Shown here: piece after piece, positions 52,768 through 60,670 of the stretch
Numbering within the stretch: the first letter of the stretch is position 1
How the letters are laid out: every line of letters starts with the position of its first letter
Origin: Pseudomonadales bacterium
GTDB lineage: Bacteria; Pseudomonadota; Gammaproteobacteria; Pseudomonadales; UBA5518
NCBI GenBank assembly: GCA_024234165.1
Contig: JACKOP010000004.1
Location: forward strand, 224,501 to 288,500
Length of the DNA: 64,000 bases
Direction of reading: 5' to 3'
Program-made: the position numbers and the translations under genes
The notes under the pieces: generated by a model
The model's database searches: none
The model's input: the letters and a program-made list of their open reading frames with translations, nothing else
Told to the model about the DNA's origin: nothing

Positions 52768-53202
52768 ATCCCGACCTACGCCTATCCCGGGATTCGTTCC
52801 GGCACGCCCTTCCGTAGGTCGGGATTCATCCCGACTGCGCCTATCCCGGGATTCGTTCCGGCACGCCCTTCCGTAGGTCGGGATTCATCCCGACATACGC
52901 CTATCCCGGGATTCGTTCCGGCATGCCCTTCCGTAGGTCGGGATTCATCCCGACATGCGCCTATCCCGGGATTCGTTCCGACACGCCCTTCCGTAGGTCG
53001 GGATTCATCCCGACATACGCCTATCCCGGGATTCGTTCCGACACGCCCTTCCGTAGGTCGGGATTCATCCCGACATGCGCCTATCCCGGGATTCGTTCCG
53101 GCACGCCCCTCCGTAGGTCGGGATTCATCCCGACATGCGCCTATCCCGGGATTCGCTCCGACACACCCCTCCGTAGGTCGGGATTCATCCCGACAGGAGC
53201 CG
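52752..53202. repeat. 60-bp tandem array of REP-like hairpins
   Basis: Seven direct copies of a unit (the later ones exactly 60 bases apart, the first spacing 59): foot GTAG, hairpin GTCGGGATTCATCCCGAC, then a constant linker with CCTATCCCGGGATTCGTTCC. One inverted hairpin leads the array. Copies differ by one to three bases. Because 60 is divisible by three, a 20-residue repeat is readable in frame (52923-53222), but it has no sign of being a gene. No other gene in the 508-base gap. Confidence 0.93.
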
Positions 53203-53275
53203 CAGCGCTCCCCCCGCCATAGACCATGGCTGCATGCTATCCTGCGCCGCCACTCGTGTTGGAAGCCGTCTCCCG

Positions 53276-53920
53276 ATGTCGCTCGATGTCTACGTCACTC
53301 CGGTCACCCCGTTTGAACAGAATTGCACCGTGCTGGTGTGCGCGAACACACGCACTGCCGCGGTGGTCGATCCCGGTGGTGACCTGGACCGCATCCGTGC
53401 CGGCATCGAGAAGGTGGGAGCGCGCATCGTCAAGGTGCTGCTCACGCACGCGCACATCGACCATGCCGGTGGTGCCGGCGAGCTCGCGCGTACCAGCGCC
53501 GTGCCGATCGAAGGCCCGCAGCGCGCCGACGAGTTCCTGATTGCTGGGCTGGCCGACCAGAGCCGCATGCTCGGCTTTGCCCCTGCGGAACCATTCACGC
53601 CAGATCGCTGGCTGGAGCACGGGGACACCGTGAGCTTCGGCGATTGCGAACTGCAGGTACTGCACTGCCCCGGCCACACCCCGGGGCACGTGGTGTTCTT
53701 CTCTGCCGCACGGCGCATCGCACTCGTCGGGGACGTGCTGTTCGCGGGTTCGGTTGGCCGTACCGACCTGCCGGGTGGCAATCACCGACAGCTCATCGCG
53801 TCGATCCGCAATCATCTGTGGCCACTGGGGGATGACGTGGTGTTCATCCCCGGGCACGGTCCACGTTCGACGTTCGGTCAGGAGCGACGCTGCAATCCGT
53901 TCGTCGGCGACGCAGTGTAG
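53276..53920 (+). CDS. YcbL/GloC-type glyoxalase II-like hydrolase
   Basis: 214 residues from ATG 53276 (MSLDVYVTPVTPFEQNCTVL); the earlier frame is not needed. The metal ligands are LLTHAHIDHAGG, HCPGHTPGHVVF, LVGDVLFAGSVGRTDLPGG and IPGHGPRSTFGQER. This is the YcbL subgroup, which hydrolyses S-lactoylglutathione-type thioesters. Stand-alone gene between repeat arrays. Its TAG stop is the GTAG foot of the following repeat. Confidence 0.92.
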   Translation: MSLDVYVTPVTPFEQNCTVLVCANTRTAAVVDPGGDLDRIRAGIEKVGARIVKVLLTHAHIDHAGGAGELARTSAVPIEGPQRADEFLIAGLADQSRMLGFAPAEPFTPDRWLEHGDTVSFGDCELQVLHCPGHTPGHVVFFSAARRIALVGDVLFAGSVGRTDLPGGNHRQLIASIRNHLWPLGDDVVFIPGHGPRSTFGQERRCNPFVGDAV

Positions 53921-54092
53921 GTCGGGTTTCGACCTGCGTGGGTCGGGCTTCAGCCCGACGGAGGCAGCAACCCCGTCGGCATGAATGCCGACCTACGTAG
54001 GTCGGGTTTCAACCCGACAAATGTGGGCGTGGATTGTCGGCATGAATGCCGACCCACGAGTCACATCGTCGGCATGAATGCCGACCTACGAA
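53918..54092. repeat. REP-like hairpin array
   Basis: Contains a damaged forward copy (GTAG foot, half hairpin), a GTGG-footed GTCGGGCTTCAGCCCGAC copy at about 53939-53960, two CAT-type reversed copies, a TTTCAA-type copy, and a last CAT-type copy. Feet are GTAG or GTGG. Confidence 0.9.
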
Positions 54093-54122
54093 TATGGCAT
54101 CGATGCCGTCCGGCATGGTGAT

Positions 54123-54551
54123 CTACTTCGGCTCGAGCTTGCCCGTGTCCGTACCGGTCTTGTCACCGGCCGGTTCCACGTAGGGTTCGAATTTTCCAAG
54201 ACCGCAACTGGCACCCCGCTCGGGGCTGCCGGCAGTCTGACGCACGACCCAGATGATGTCGGTGTTGCAGAGTTCGCTCAGGCTGGTCTTGTAGCCGAAG
54301 GCCTTTTCCATGCGCAGGCCCGGGCAACGTTGCGGCAGGTGATTCACCAATTTCTCGCCGCCGGTGAGGTTGAACAGGATCGTTTGATCATCCAGCACCT
54401 TGGTGCTGTCGATGCGGCTGAGCGGAATGCAGTTCTGCGCCTCGGCGTTGGTCGCGGGAGCGGTATCTGCGTTGCCAGCGGCGTAGAGCCCGGCAGACGC
54501 ACTCAGCAGGGTTGCGGCCAGCAGCGGTATCGAGCGATGCGAGCGTGACAT
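54123..54551 (-). CDS. Secreted DUF6491-type protein
   Basis: 142 residues from ATG 54551, with AGGAGG upstream. A signal peptide (SIPLLAATLLSASAGLYAAG) is followed by CIPLSRIDSTKVLDDQTILF, LVNHLPQRCPGLRMEKAFGY, LCNTDIIWVV and CGLGKFEPY. Four cysteines suggest two disulphides. The pattern fits a gammaproteobacterial periplasmic family of unknown function. Single gene, 62 bases downstream of the RimK-like ligase and probably with its own promoter. Confidence 0.8.
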   Translation of the reverse strand: MSRSHRSIPLLAATLLSASAGLYAAGNADTAPATNAEAQNCIPLSRIDSTKVLDDQTILFNLTGGEKLVNHLPQRCPGLRMEKAFGYKTSLSELCNTDIIWVVRQTAGSPERGASCGLGKFEPYVEPAGDKTGTDTGKLEPK

Positions 54552-54613
54552 GACACATGCCTCCTCTGGAAGCGATTGATCTGCATGCGGCGCACGGGAT
54601 TGCGCCGTGCAAA

Positions 54614-55582
54614 TCAGACTGCCGCGGCCACGGGCAGTTCCGACCCGAACATTTCCATGCTGAATTTTACCCGCTCTTCCACGCTGCGCTGACGCACCTT
54701 CGCTTCGGCGGCGATACGCCGGATGCGCGGCGACAGGCCGGTATTGTTGGCGATCTGGATCGACAGCCCGGGACGTGCGTTGAGCTCCATGATCAGCGGG
54801 CCACGATGATGATCCATCACGATATCCGCGCCCAGGTAGCCCAGACCGGTCATCTCGAAGCAGCTCGAACCGAGGCACATCAGCTCGTACCAGTGCGGAA
54901 TCGTGAGCGTGTTGAGCGGCAGTCCGGTGTCGGGATGCAGCTTCAACGGGCGGTTGTACTGCACTGCGAACAGCGACTTGCCGTTCGCGAGATCGAGACC
55001 GACGCCGACCGCGCCCTGGTGCAGGTTGGCCTTGCCGTCGGATGCGCGCGTCGCCAGGCGCATCATCGACATCACCGGGTAACCCATGAACACGATGATG
55101 CGGATATCCGGGATGCCCTCGTAGCTCAGGCCCTCGAAGTGCGGATCCATCTCGACCAGCGCCTCGATCATCGCCACGTCGGGTTTGCCCGCAAGACTGT
55201 ACAGACCACTCAGGACGTTCGAGACATGGCGCGTGAGATCGAGCCGCGAGACTTCTTCCCCGCTCGACTTGATGAACGCGTCACCGCGCCGACCGGCGAT
55301 CACCTTGATGCCCTTGCCGCCGCTGCCACGACTCGGCTTGATCACGAAACTGTCGTGGCGGTCGAGCAACTCGTCCATCTTCTCGACTTCGTGCTGCTCG
55401 CGTACCACCCCGTAGAGCTTGGCTACCGCAAGCCCGTTCTTCTCGGCCAGCAGCTTGGTCTTCATCTTGTCGTCGACCAGCGGATAGAGCTGACGGCGGT
55501 TGTAGCGCGAAATGAAGAAGTTGCGTTCGTTCATTCCGAGCAGACCGATCTCGCGCAGCCGGCGCGGGTTGGCAAACAGCAT
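54614..55582 (-). CDS. RimK-like ATP-grasp ligase (alpha-L-glutamate ligase-like)
   Basis: 322 residues from ATG 55582, one base after the stop of the membrane transglutaminase-like gene. ATP-grasp marks: FVIKPSRGSGGKGIKVI (ATP loop), VEMDPHFEGLSYEGIPDIRIIVF and IVMDHHRGPLIMELNARPGLSIQIAN (metal-binding Glu and Asn). It should join an amino acid, perhaps glutamate, to a carboxyl group in the cytoplasm. It is the last gene of a conserved trio with a 7TM protein and a retropepsin-like protein. Confidence 0.88.
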   Translation of the reverse strand: MLFANPRRLREIGLLGMNERNFFISRYNRRQLYPLVDDKMKTKLLAEKNGLAVAKLYGVVREQHEVEKMDELLDRHDSFVIKPSRGSGGKGIKVIAGRRGDAFIKSSGEEVSRLDLTRHVSNVLSGLYSLAGKPDVAMIEALVEMDPHFEGLSYEGIPDIRIIVFMGYPVMSMMRLATRASDGKANLHQGAVGVGLDLANGKSLFAVQYNRPLKLHPDTGLPLNTLTIPHWYELMCLGSSCFEMTGLGYLGADIVMDHHRGPLIMELNARPGLSIQIANNTGLSPRIRRIAAEAKVRQRSVEERVKFSMEMFGSELPVAAAV

Positions 55583-55583
55583 C

Positions 55584-57116
55584 TCAGCGGTTCTCCACCA
55601 GCGGCCGGAAACGCCGCAGTTCCGTGAGACGGTAGCCGGTGTACTGACCAATCAGCAGGATCAGCGCGAGTTGCACCAGCAGCAGTTCCGGGAAATTGAA
55701 CGTCAGGTGCGCGACCAGCGAATTGCTCATCATCAGGTACGCGGCAGTTGCAACCAGCAGGCTCCCCCCGCCCTGGATCGCGACCTCCTTCGGCCCTTCT
55801 TCCTCCCACAGGATCGACATCCGCTCGATCGTCCACGACAGGATGATCATCGGGAAGAAGGTCACGGTGAGGATCTGGTTGAGTCCGAGCTTGTAGCTGA
55901 GGATGCTGATGCCCGACATCAGACCGATCACCACCGTCACCACCGCCGATATGCGCCCTATCAGCAGCAGGTTGAGCTGGGCAAGGTGGAAACGGATGTA
56001 CAGGCCTGCGCCGACGACGATCAGGAACAGCAGCAGCCCCCACAGCAGCGTGGTCTGGATGAACGCCAGCGCGATCAGGATAGGCATGAACGTCCCGGAT
56101 GTGCGCAGGCCGATCAGAATACGGAAGATCGCCACCACCAGCGTGCCGATCGGCACCAGCAGAATCGTCTTGAACGCGTTCTGCTCTTCGATGGGCAGCG
56201 AATAGATCGAGAAATCGACCAGCGTTGCGCGGTTGTCGGTCGCGGTCGACAGCGAGACATTGCGCGCCGAGCGGTAGCTGCGCAGGATCGAGAACGTCAC
56301 CTGCGAGTTGCGCCCGCCTTCGACGTCGAGCAGCGAGACGTCACCGCGTCGCCAGATCATGAAGTCCTTCGGCACACCGGCGCTGGCGGTGCCGGGGTCA
56401 TAGATCTGCCACCGATCACCGTCCCACACCTCGACGAGGTCGATCAGCTTCTGGCGGCGGCGGCCGTCCTCGAGCACCAGACCGCGCACGATGCGGTTCG
56501 GTATGCCGGCCAGCGACAGCAGTTGCAGCGCGGTTGCCGTGATGTGCTGCGGGCTGTGGTGCTCGCCGAGCAGGAAGGCAGCGTTCTCGTTCAGCGGCTC
56601 GACGGTGAGCGAGCGCAGCAACTGGGTGACGAAGGTTTCGTTGTTGGCCGAAAGTTGATGGATCTCGTCGAGCAGTGCCGACGCTGACGTTGCCTGCGCA
56701 CTGTCGAACTCGGGTGGCATCGGCGGCCCCGGCGGCGCGACATCCGGCGCCTGGTCCAGCACGGCCGGATAGATCTGCAGGCGGTAGTACAGCACCTGGC
56801 GGCCGTCGGCCTTGCGGCGGGTCCATTGCGCGCGTCGGCTGCCGTCGGGCTGGTCGACTTCCGTGAAGCCGTAGCCGGAGGTCGTGAAGTTCTCGTTCGT
56901 GATCTCGATGCCCTGCTGCGAATCGGGCAGCGCGAGCGAAACGAGTACCTCGGAGCCGGCGGCCTCGAACTCGACTTTGGATTCAACGGTCCAGATGCCG
57001 ACCTTCTGGTCGGGAAACAGCGGGAACCCCAGCGCGAAGTGCTTGTAGAGCGCCATGCTGACCCCCACGAGCGCGAGCAGCAGTGCCACCACATAGACCT
57101 TGAGCTTGTCTTTCAT
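55584..57116 (-). CDS. Inactive transglutaminase-like protein with seven membrane helices
   Basis: A 510-residue protein. One N-terminal membrane anchor is followed by a periplasmic region of about 250 residues with a transglutaminase-like core (RSLTVEPLNENAAFLLGEHH ... AGIPNRIVRGLVLEDG, WDGDRWQIYDPGTASAG), where the catalytic Cys is not evident. The C-terminal half has about seven membrane helices (LIGRISAVVTVVIGLMSGIS, and others). The architecture is that of the Transglut_i_TM plus 7TM_transglut families. Function unknown. It lies between the retropepsin-like and the ligase genes. Confidence 0.87.
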   Translation of the reverse strand: MKDKLKVYVVALLLALVGVSMALYKHFALGFPLFPDQKVGIWTVESKVEFEAAGSEVLVSLALPDSQQGIEITNENFTTSGYGFTEVDQPDGSRRAQWTRRKADGRQVLYYRLQIYPAVLDQAPDVAPPGPPMPPEFDSAQATSASALLDEIHQLSANNETFVTQLLRSLTVEPLNENAAFLLGEHHSPQHITATALQLLSLAGIPNRIVRGLVLEDGRRRQKLIDLVEVWDGDRWQIYDPGTASAGVPKDFMIWRRGDVSLLDVEGGRNSQVTFSILRSYRSARNVSLSTATDNRATLVDFSIYSLPIEEQNAFKTILLVPIGTLVVAIFRILIGLRTSGTFMPILIALAFIQTTLLWGLLLFLIVVGAGLYIRFHLAQLNLLLIGRISAVVTVVIGLMSGISILSYKLGLNQILTVTFFPMIILSWTIERMSILWEEEGPKEVAIQGGGSLLVATAAYLMMSNSLVAHLTFNFPELLLVQLALILLIGQYTGYRLTELRRFRPLVENR

Positions 57117-57148
57117 GCGCTATGCGTCCCGCTCTGGCGTGTGTCTTG

Positions 57149-57856
57149 TCAGGGTTTCGATTCGGGTTTGCTGAAGCGGCGCCCCACGTCGACCACCGCC
57201 TGGTCGCGCAGGAAGTTCCGACCGATCAGCGCCGGGTAGGAGGACTGCCCGCGATCGATCAGCACGAAGTCGGCGAACTGCGTCACCCCGGCAATGGTCG
57301 CCTTCAGGCTCACGACGTAGTGCTTGCCCGCGCTCGGGTCGTGCCCGGAGATCGTGCGCACCAGCGGGCGCGTGACCTCGATCGTCGTGCCGTCCTTGCC
57401 GCCGACGAGCTGGAATCTGATCCAGGTCTTGCCGTCGCGTTCGAATTCCCTCACGTCCAGTGCGTGCAACGTGGACAGTGCACGCCCCGTGTCCAGACGC
57501 GCCCGGTACGTGATTCCGGGCGGCTCGATCTGCACGTTTTCGATCTCGCCAAGCACGACGAGCGGCGTCTTCGGCCCCTCGGGGCGCACGGGAGCGGGCG
57601 GCGGCGGCGGCGGTGGCGGCGGTTCGCATACCGGTGGTGGCACCGGAGCTGGCGGGGGTTCGGGCACCTCCGGTGGCGCCGGGGGCTGTTCGCGGGCGGG
57701 CGGTTCTTCTGCTGGCGGAGCCGGCGCTGGCGCAGGCGCAGGCGGCGGCTGCACCTGCGGCGGCGTCGTGGGCTGCGTCGGTGTCGTGTCGCAGCCCTGC
57801 AGCACAAGTGCGAAAGCGAGGAACAACCCCGCACCGAAGCGTTTTTTGATCGTCAT
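57149..57856 (-). CDS. Retropepsin-like (ATP-dependent zinc protease family) lipoprotein with proline-rich linker
   Basis: A 235-residue protein. ALVLQGCDTT is a lipobox. Residues 25-95 are a Pro-rich linker (many PPAP and PPPP runs) that could span periplasm. The C-terminal domain has YRARLDTGRALSTLHALD, where DTG is the aspartic-protease motif of the RimB-like family (usual form DTGAxTSxLHA), then YPALIGRNFLRDQAVVDVGR. It is the first gene of the trio, 32 bases before the 7TM gene. An outer- or inner-membrane-tethered aspartic protease is inferred. Confidence 0.85.
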   Translation of the reverse strand: MTIKKRFGAGLFLAFALVLQGCDTTPTQPTTPPQVQPPPAPAPAPAPPAEEPPAREQPPAPPEVPEPPPAPVPPPVCEPPPPPPPPPAPVRPEGPKTPLVVLGEIENVQIEPPGITYRARLDTGRALSTLHALDVREFERDGKTWIRFQLVGGKDGTTIEVTRPLVRTISGHDPSAGKHYVVSLKATIAGVTQFADFVLIDRGQSSYPALIGRNFLRDQAVVDVGRRFSKPESKP

Positions 57857-57992
57857 GCCGGGTGTGATTCCACGCAGTCTGGATGCAGGGCAAACTATAG
57901 AACCCGTGCGTGCGAAGAGGCAATCACGACCCGCTCGTCCGCGTCTTTATGACAAACATCATGCCGCCGCACGGCGCAGGGGAGGATCCCGC

Positions 57993-59513
57993 ATGCAAGT
58001 ACTGCTCGCGCTCGACCAGGGCACCACCAGTTCGCGCTGTGTCGCGTTCGATCTGGCAGGCAATGCCGTCGCACTCGCGCAACGCGAATTCACCCAGCAT
58101 TTTCCGCGTGATGGCTGGGTCGAGCACGACCCCGAAGACATCTGGCAAAGCACCCTCGTCTGCCTGCGCGAGGTGATCGACACTCTCGAACAGGGGGGTC
58201 ATGCAGCGCTCGGCATCGGCATCGCGAACCAGCGTGAAACCACGCTGGTGTGGGATCGTCGCAGCGGCGAGGCGGTGGCCCCGGCCATCGTCTGGCAGGA
58301 CCGGCGCACCGCCGATGCCTGCGAGCAACTGCGCCATGACGGACTGGAGCCACTGATCGCGGCTCGCACCGGGTTGTTGGCAGATCCGTATTTTTCCGCG
58401 ACCAAGCTCGCGTGGATACTCGACCACGTGCCCGGTGTGCGCGCGCGGGCCGCGACCGGTGAGCTCGCGTTCGGCACCGTCGACAGTTTCCTGCTGTGGC
58501 GCCTGGGTGGGGGCGCGCGACACTGCACCGACGCGAGCAACGCCTCGCGCACGATGCTGTTCGACATCCACGCGCAGCGCTGGGACGAGGAACTGCTCGA
58601 ACGCTTGCGCGTCCCGCGTGCGATGCTGCCCGAGGTACTCGACTCGGCAGCCGATTTCGTCCGTGTCGCGACCGGGCTGCCGGGCGCTGGCCTGCCCGTT
58701 GCCGGCGTGGCCGGAGACCAGCAGGCGGCGCTGATCGGGCATGGCTGTCTGCGCCCCGGAGAGGCGAAGGCAACCTACGGAACAGGCTGCTTCCTGGTGC
58801 TGAACACCGGCGAGCGGCCACTGCGCTCGCAGAACCGCCTGCTGACCACGCTGGCGTGGCGCCTCGGCGGTGCGCCTACCTACGCGCTGGAGGGCAGCAT
58901 CTTCGTCGCCGGCGCCGCGATCAAGTGGCTGCGCGACGGCCTCGGGCTGATTGCAAGCGCTGCCGACAGCGAGCGGGCGGCGCAGCGCGCGGGTGACGCT
59001 GGCGGCGTCTACCTGGTGCCGGCGTTCGCGGGCCTTGGGGCGCCGCACTGGGATCCGCACGCACGCGGCGCGATCGTCGGGCTCACGCGCGACAGCGACG
59101 CAGACGCGATCGTGACGGCAGCGCTGCAGTCGGTGGCATACCAGACACGCGACGTGCTCCACGCGATGGCTGCCGACGGATCGCAGATCGACACGCTGCG
59201 GGTCGATGGCGGCATGGCGGTCAACGACTGGCTGTTGCAGTTCATGGCCGACGTGCTCGGCATCGCGGTGAGCCGTCCGCGGGTCACCGAGGCGACCGCG
59301 CTTGGCGCCGCCAGCCTGGCCGGCTACCGGCTCGGTGCGCTGCCGACGCTCGATCACCTTGCCACGATGCGTGGCGAGGAGCACCGCTTCGAACCGCGCA
59401 TGCCGCAGGCCGAACGCGATCGCCTGTACACCGGCTGGCTGGACGCCGTCCGCCGTGTCCGCATGCAGGTCGGCATTCATGCCGACGATTCACGCCCGCA
59501 CCTGTCGGCATGA
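57993..59513 (+). CDS. glpK: Glycerol kinase
   Basis: 506 residues from ATG 57993, preceded by GGGGAGGA; the much longer open frame is rejected. LLALDQGTTSSRCVAFD, GIANQRETTLVWDRRSG, AIVWQDRRTAD, ATYGTGCFLVLNTG and LRVDGGMAVNDWLLQF are FGGY-kinase/GlpK marks. It phosphorylates glycerol to glycerol-3-phosphate. No glpF or glpD is near. The last 16 residues (MQVGIHADDSRPHLSA) are read from two repeat hairpins and the stop from the second. Confidence 0.95.
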   Translation: MQVLLALDQGTTSSRCVAFDLAGNAVALAQREFTQHFPRDGWVEHDPEDIWQSTLVCLREVIDTLEQGGHAALGIGIANQRETTLVWDRRSGEAVAPAIVWQDRRTADACEQLRHDGLEPLIAARTGLLADPYFSATKLAWILDHVPGVRARAATGELAFGTVDSFLLWRLGGGARHCTDASNASRTMLFDIHAQRWDEELLERLRVPRAMLPEVLDSAADFVRVATGLPGAGLPVAGVAGDQQAALIGHGCLRPGEAKATYGTGCFLVLNTGERPLRSQNRLLTTLAWRLGGAPTYALEGSIFVAGAAIKWLRDGLGLIASAADSERAAQRAGDAGGVYLVPAFAGLGAPHWDPHARGAIVGLTRDSDADAIVTAALQSVAYQTRDVLHAMAADGSQIDTLRVDGGMAVNDWLLQFMADVLGIAVSRPRVTEATALGAASLAGYRLGALPTLDHLATMRGEEHRFEPRMPQAERDRLYTGWLDAVRRVRMQVGIHADDSRPHLSA

Positions 59514-59732
59514 ATGCCGACCTACGGGTACATCCCCGCCCGCGTGGGTCGGGTTTCAACCCGACATGAACGTCGGCATGAATGCCGACCTACGGGTGCA
59601 TCCCCGCCCGCGTGGGTCGGGTTTCAACCCGACATGAACGTCGGCATGAATGCCGACCTACGGGTGCATCCCCGCCCGCGTGGGTCGGATTTCAACCCGA
59701 CATGAACGTCGGCATGAATGCCGACCTACGGA
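59466..59732. repeat. REP-like array with 68-bp tandem units at the glpK and lipB ends
   Basis: Starts inside glpK with a GCAG-footed hairpin. Three complete 68-base units begin at 59504, 59572 and 59640 (reversed CAT-type hairpin, linker GGTGCATCCCCGCCCGC, forward TTTCAA-type hairpin, ATGAAC), then a partial unit from 59708 whose reversed foot gives the lipB stop. Confidence 0.93.
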
Positions 59733-60376
59733 CCGGGGTACCCGAATGCTTCGGCAAGTGCCGCGAGGAGCAAGGATTCGACACGTGCGCGCGAGATGTC
59801 GGTACCGGGCACCACGTGGTCAGCGACACGCGTGACGGTCAAGCCGCGATAACCGCAGGGGTCGATGCGCGCGAATGCTTCGAGCGAGCAGTCCACATTC
59901 AGCGCCAGTCCGTGAAAACAGCAACCGCGGCGCACGCGCAGTCCCAGCGCCGCGATCTTGGCGCCATCGACGTAGACGCCGGGCGCGTCACGCCGCGGGT
60001 GTGCGCTGATCTGCAGCTTCGCCAGCGTGGCGACCAGCGCGGACTCGATGCGATCGACCAGATCGCGCACACCGATTCCGAGGCGGCGCAGATCGAGCAT
60101 CAGGTACACCACGCATTGCCCCGGACCATGCCAGGTCACCTGACCGCCACGATCGACATGGATCACCGGTGTTGCGCCCGGGTCGAGCAGGTGCTCCCGC
60201 CGACCCGCCTGCCCGAGCGTGAACACCGACGGATGCTGCAGCAACCAGATGCGATCCGGACTGTCGGCGTCGCGTGTATCGGTATAGCGTTGCATGGCGC
60301 GCCAGGCGTGCTCGTAGTCCACGCGGTCGGAGCGCTGGACCTCGAGTCGTGGCTGCACCACTGCTGCCGACATCAC
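59726..60376 (-). CDS. lipB: Octanoyl-ACP:protein octanoyltransferase
   Basis: A 216-residue protein. RGGQVTWHGPGQCVVY, RRDAPGVYVDGAKIAALGLRV (catalytic Lys) and the Cys of RIDPCGYRGLTVT are the LipB signature. It moves octanoyl from acyl carrier protein to lipoyl domains, where LipA acts. The start overlaps the ybeD stop by four bases. Its stop codon is the GTAG foot of a hairpin. Confidence 0.95.
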   Translation of the reverse strand: MMSAAVVQPRLEVQRSDRVDYEHAWRAMQRYTDTRDADSPDRIWLLQHPSVFTLGQAGRREHLLDPGATPVIHVDRGGQVTWHGPGQCVVYLMLDLRRLGIGVRDLVDRIESALVATLAKLQISAHPRRDAPGVYVDGAKIAALGLRVRRGCCFHGLALNVDCSLEAFARIDPCGYRGLTVTRVADHVVPGTDISRARVESLLLAALAEAFGYPGP

Positions 60377-60642
60377 AGCACCATATGCACGCGCCCGGTG
60401 GCCTTCAGGTCATCGAACAGCGCCTGCAACTGCTCCGGTCCGGTAGCCACGATCGTCACCGTCACCGAGACGAAGCGACTGTTGGCGCTGAAACGCTCCG
60501 TAGTGCGCGCGCGTACGAAGCCGGCAGCATGACGCTCGACGATATCCTCGACCAACGAACGGAAATCCGCGCTCGCATCACCGACGATCTTGACCGGATA
60601 GTCGCACGGGAACTCGATGCGCGGTGTGTCGCAGTTGCTCAT
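60373..60642 (-). CDS. ybeD: YbeD family protein (DUF493)
   Basis: An 89-residue protein: IEFPCDYPVKIVGDASADF, VEDIVERHA, SVTVTIVATGPEQLQALFDDL and the final HMVL. An ACT-like small protein, always found between dacA and lipB in gammaproteobacteria. The precise function is unsettled; regulation of lipoylation has been suggested from context. Confidence 0.93.
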   Translation of the reverse strand: MSNCDTPRIEFPCDYPVKIVGDASADFRSLVEDIVERHAAGFVRARTTERFSANSRFVSVTVTIVATGPEQLQALFDDLKATGRVHMVL

Positions 60643-60670
60643 TTCTCGGTCTCCGGCGATCGGCCCCGCG

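Noticed and set aside
52752..53202. CRISPR array
   Set aside because: Units repeat every 60 bases, but the spacers are the same in every copy and no cas gene is near. It is a tandem repeat.
52923..53222. A 99-residue repetitive protein with a 20-residue unit
   Set aside because: It is just the translation of the 60-base tandem repeat; no ribosome site, no homology pattern, and similar readings arise from every array.
57324..57992. Long N-terminal extension of glycerol kinase
   Set aside because: It is antisense to the Pro-rich retropepsin gene, and GlpK starts cleanly at 57993 with a strong ribosome site.
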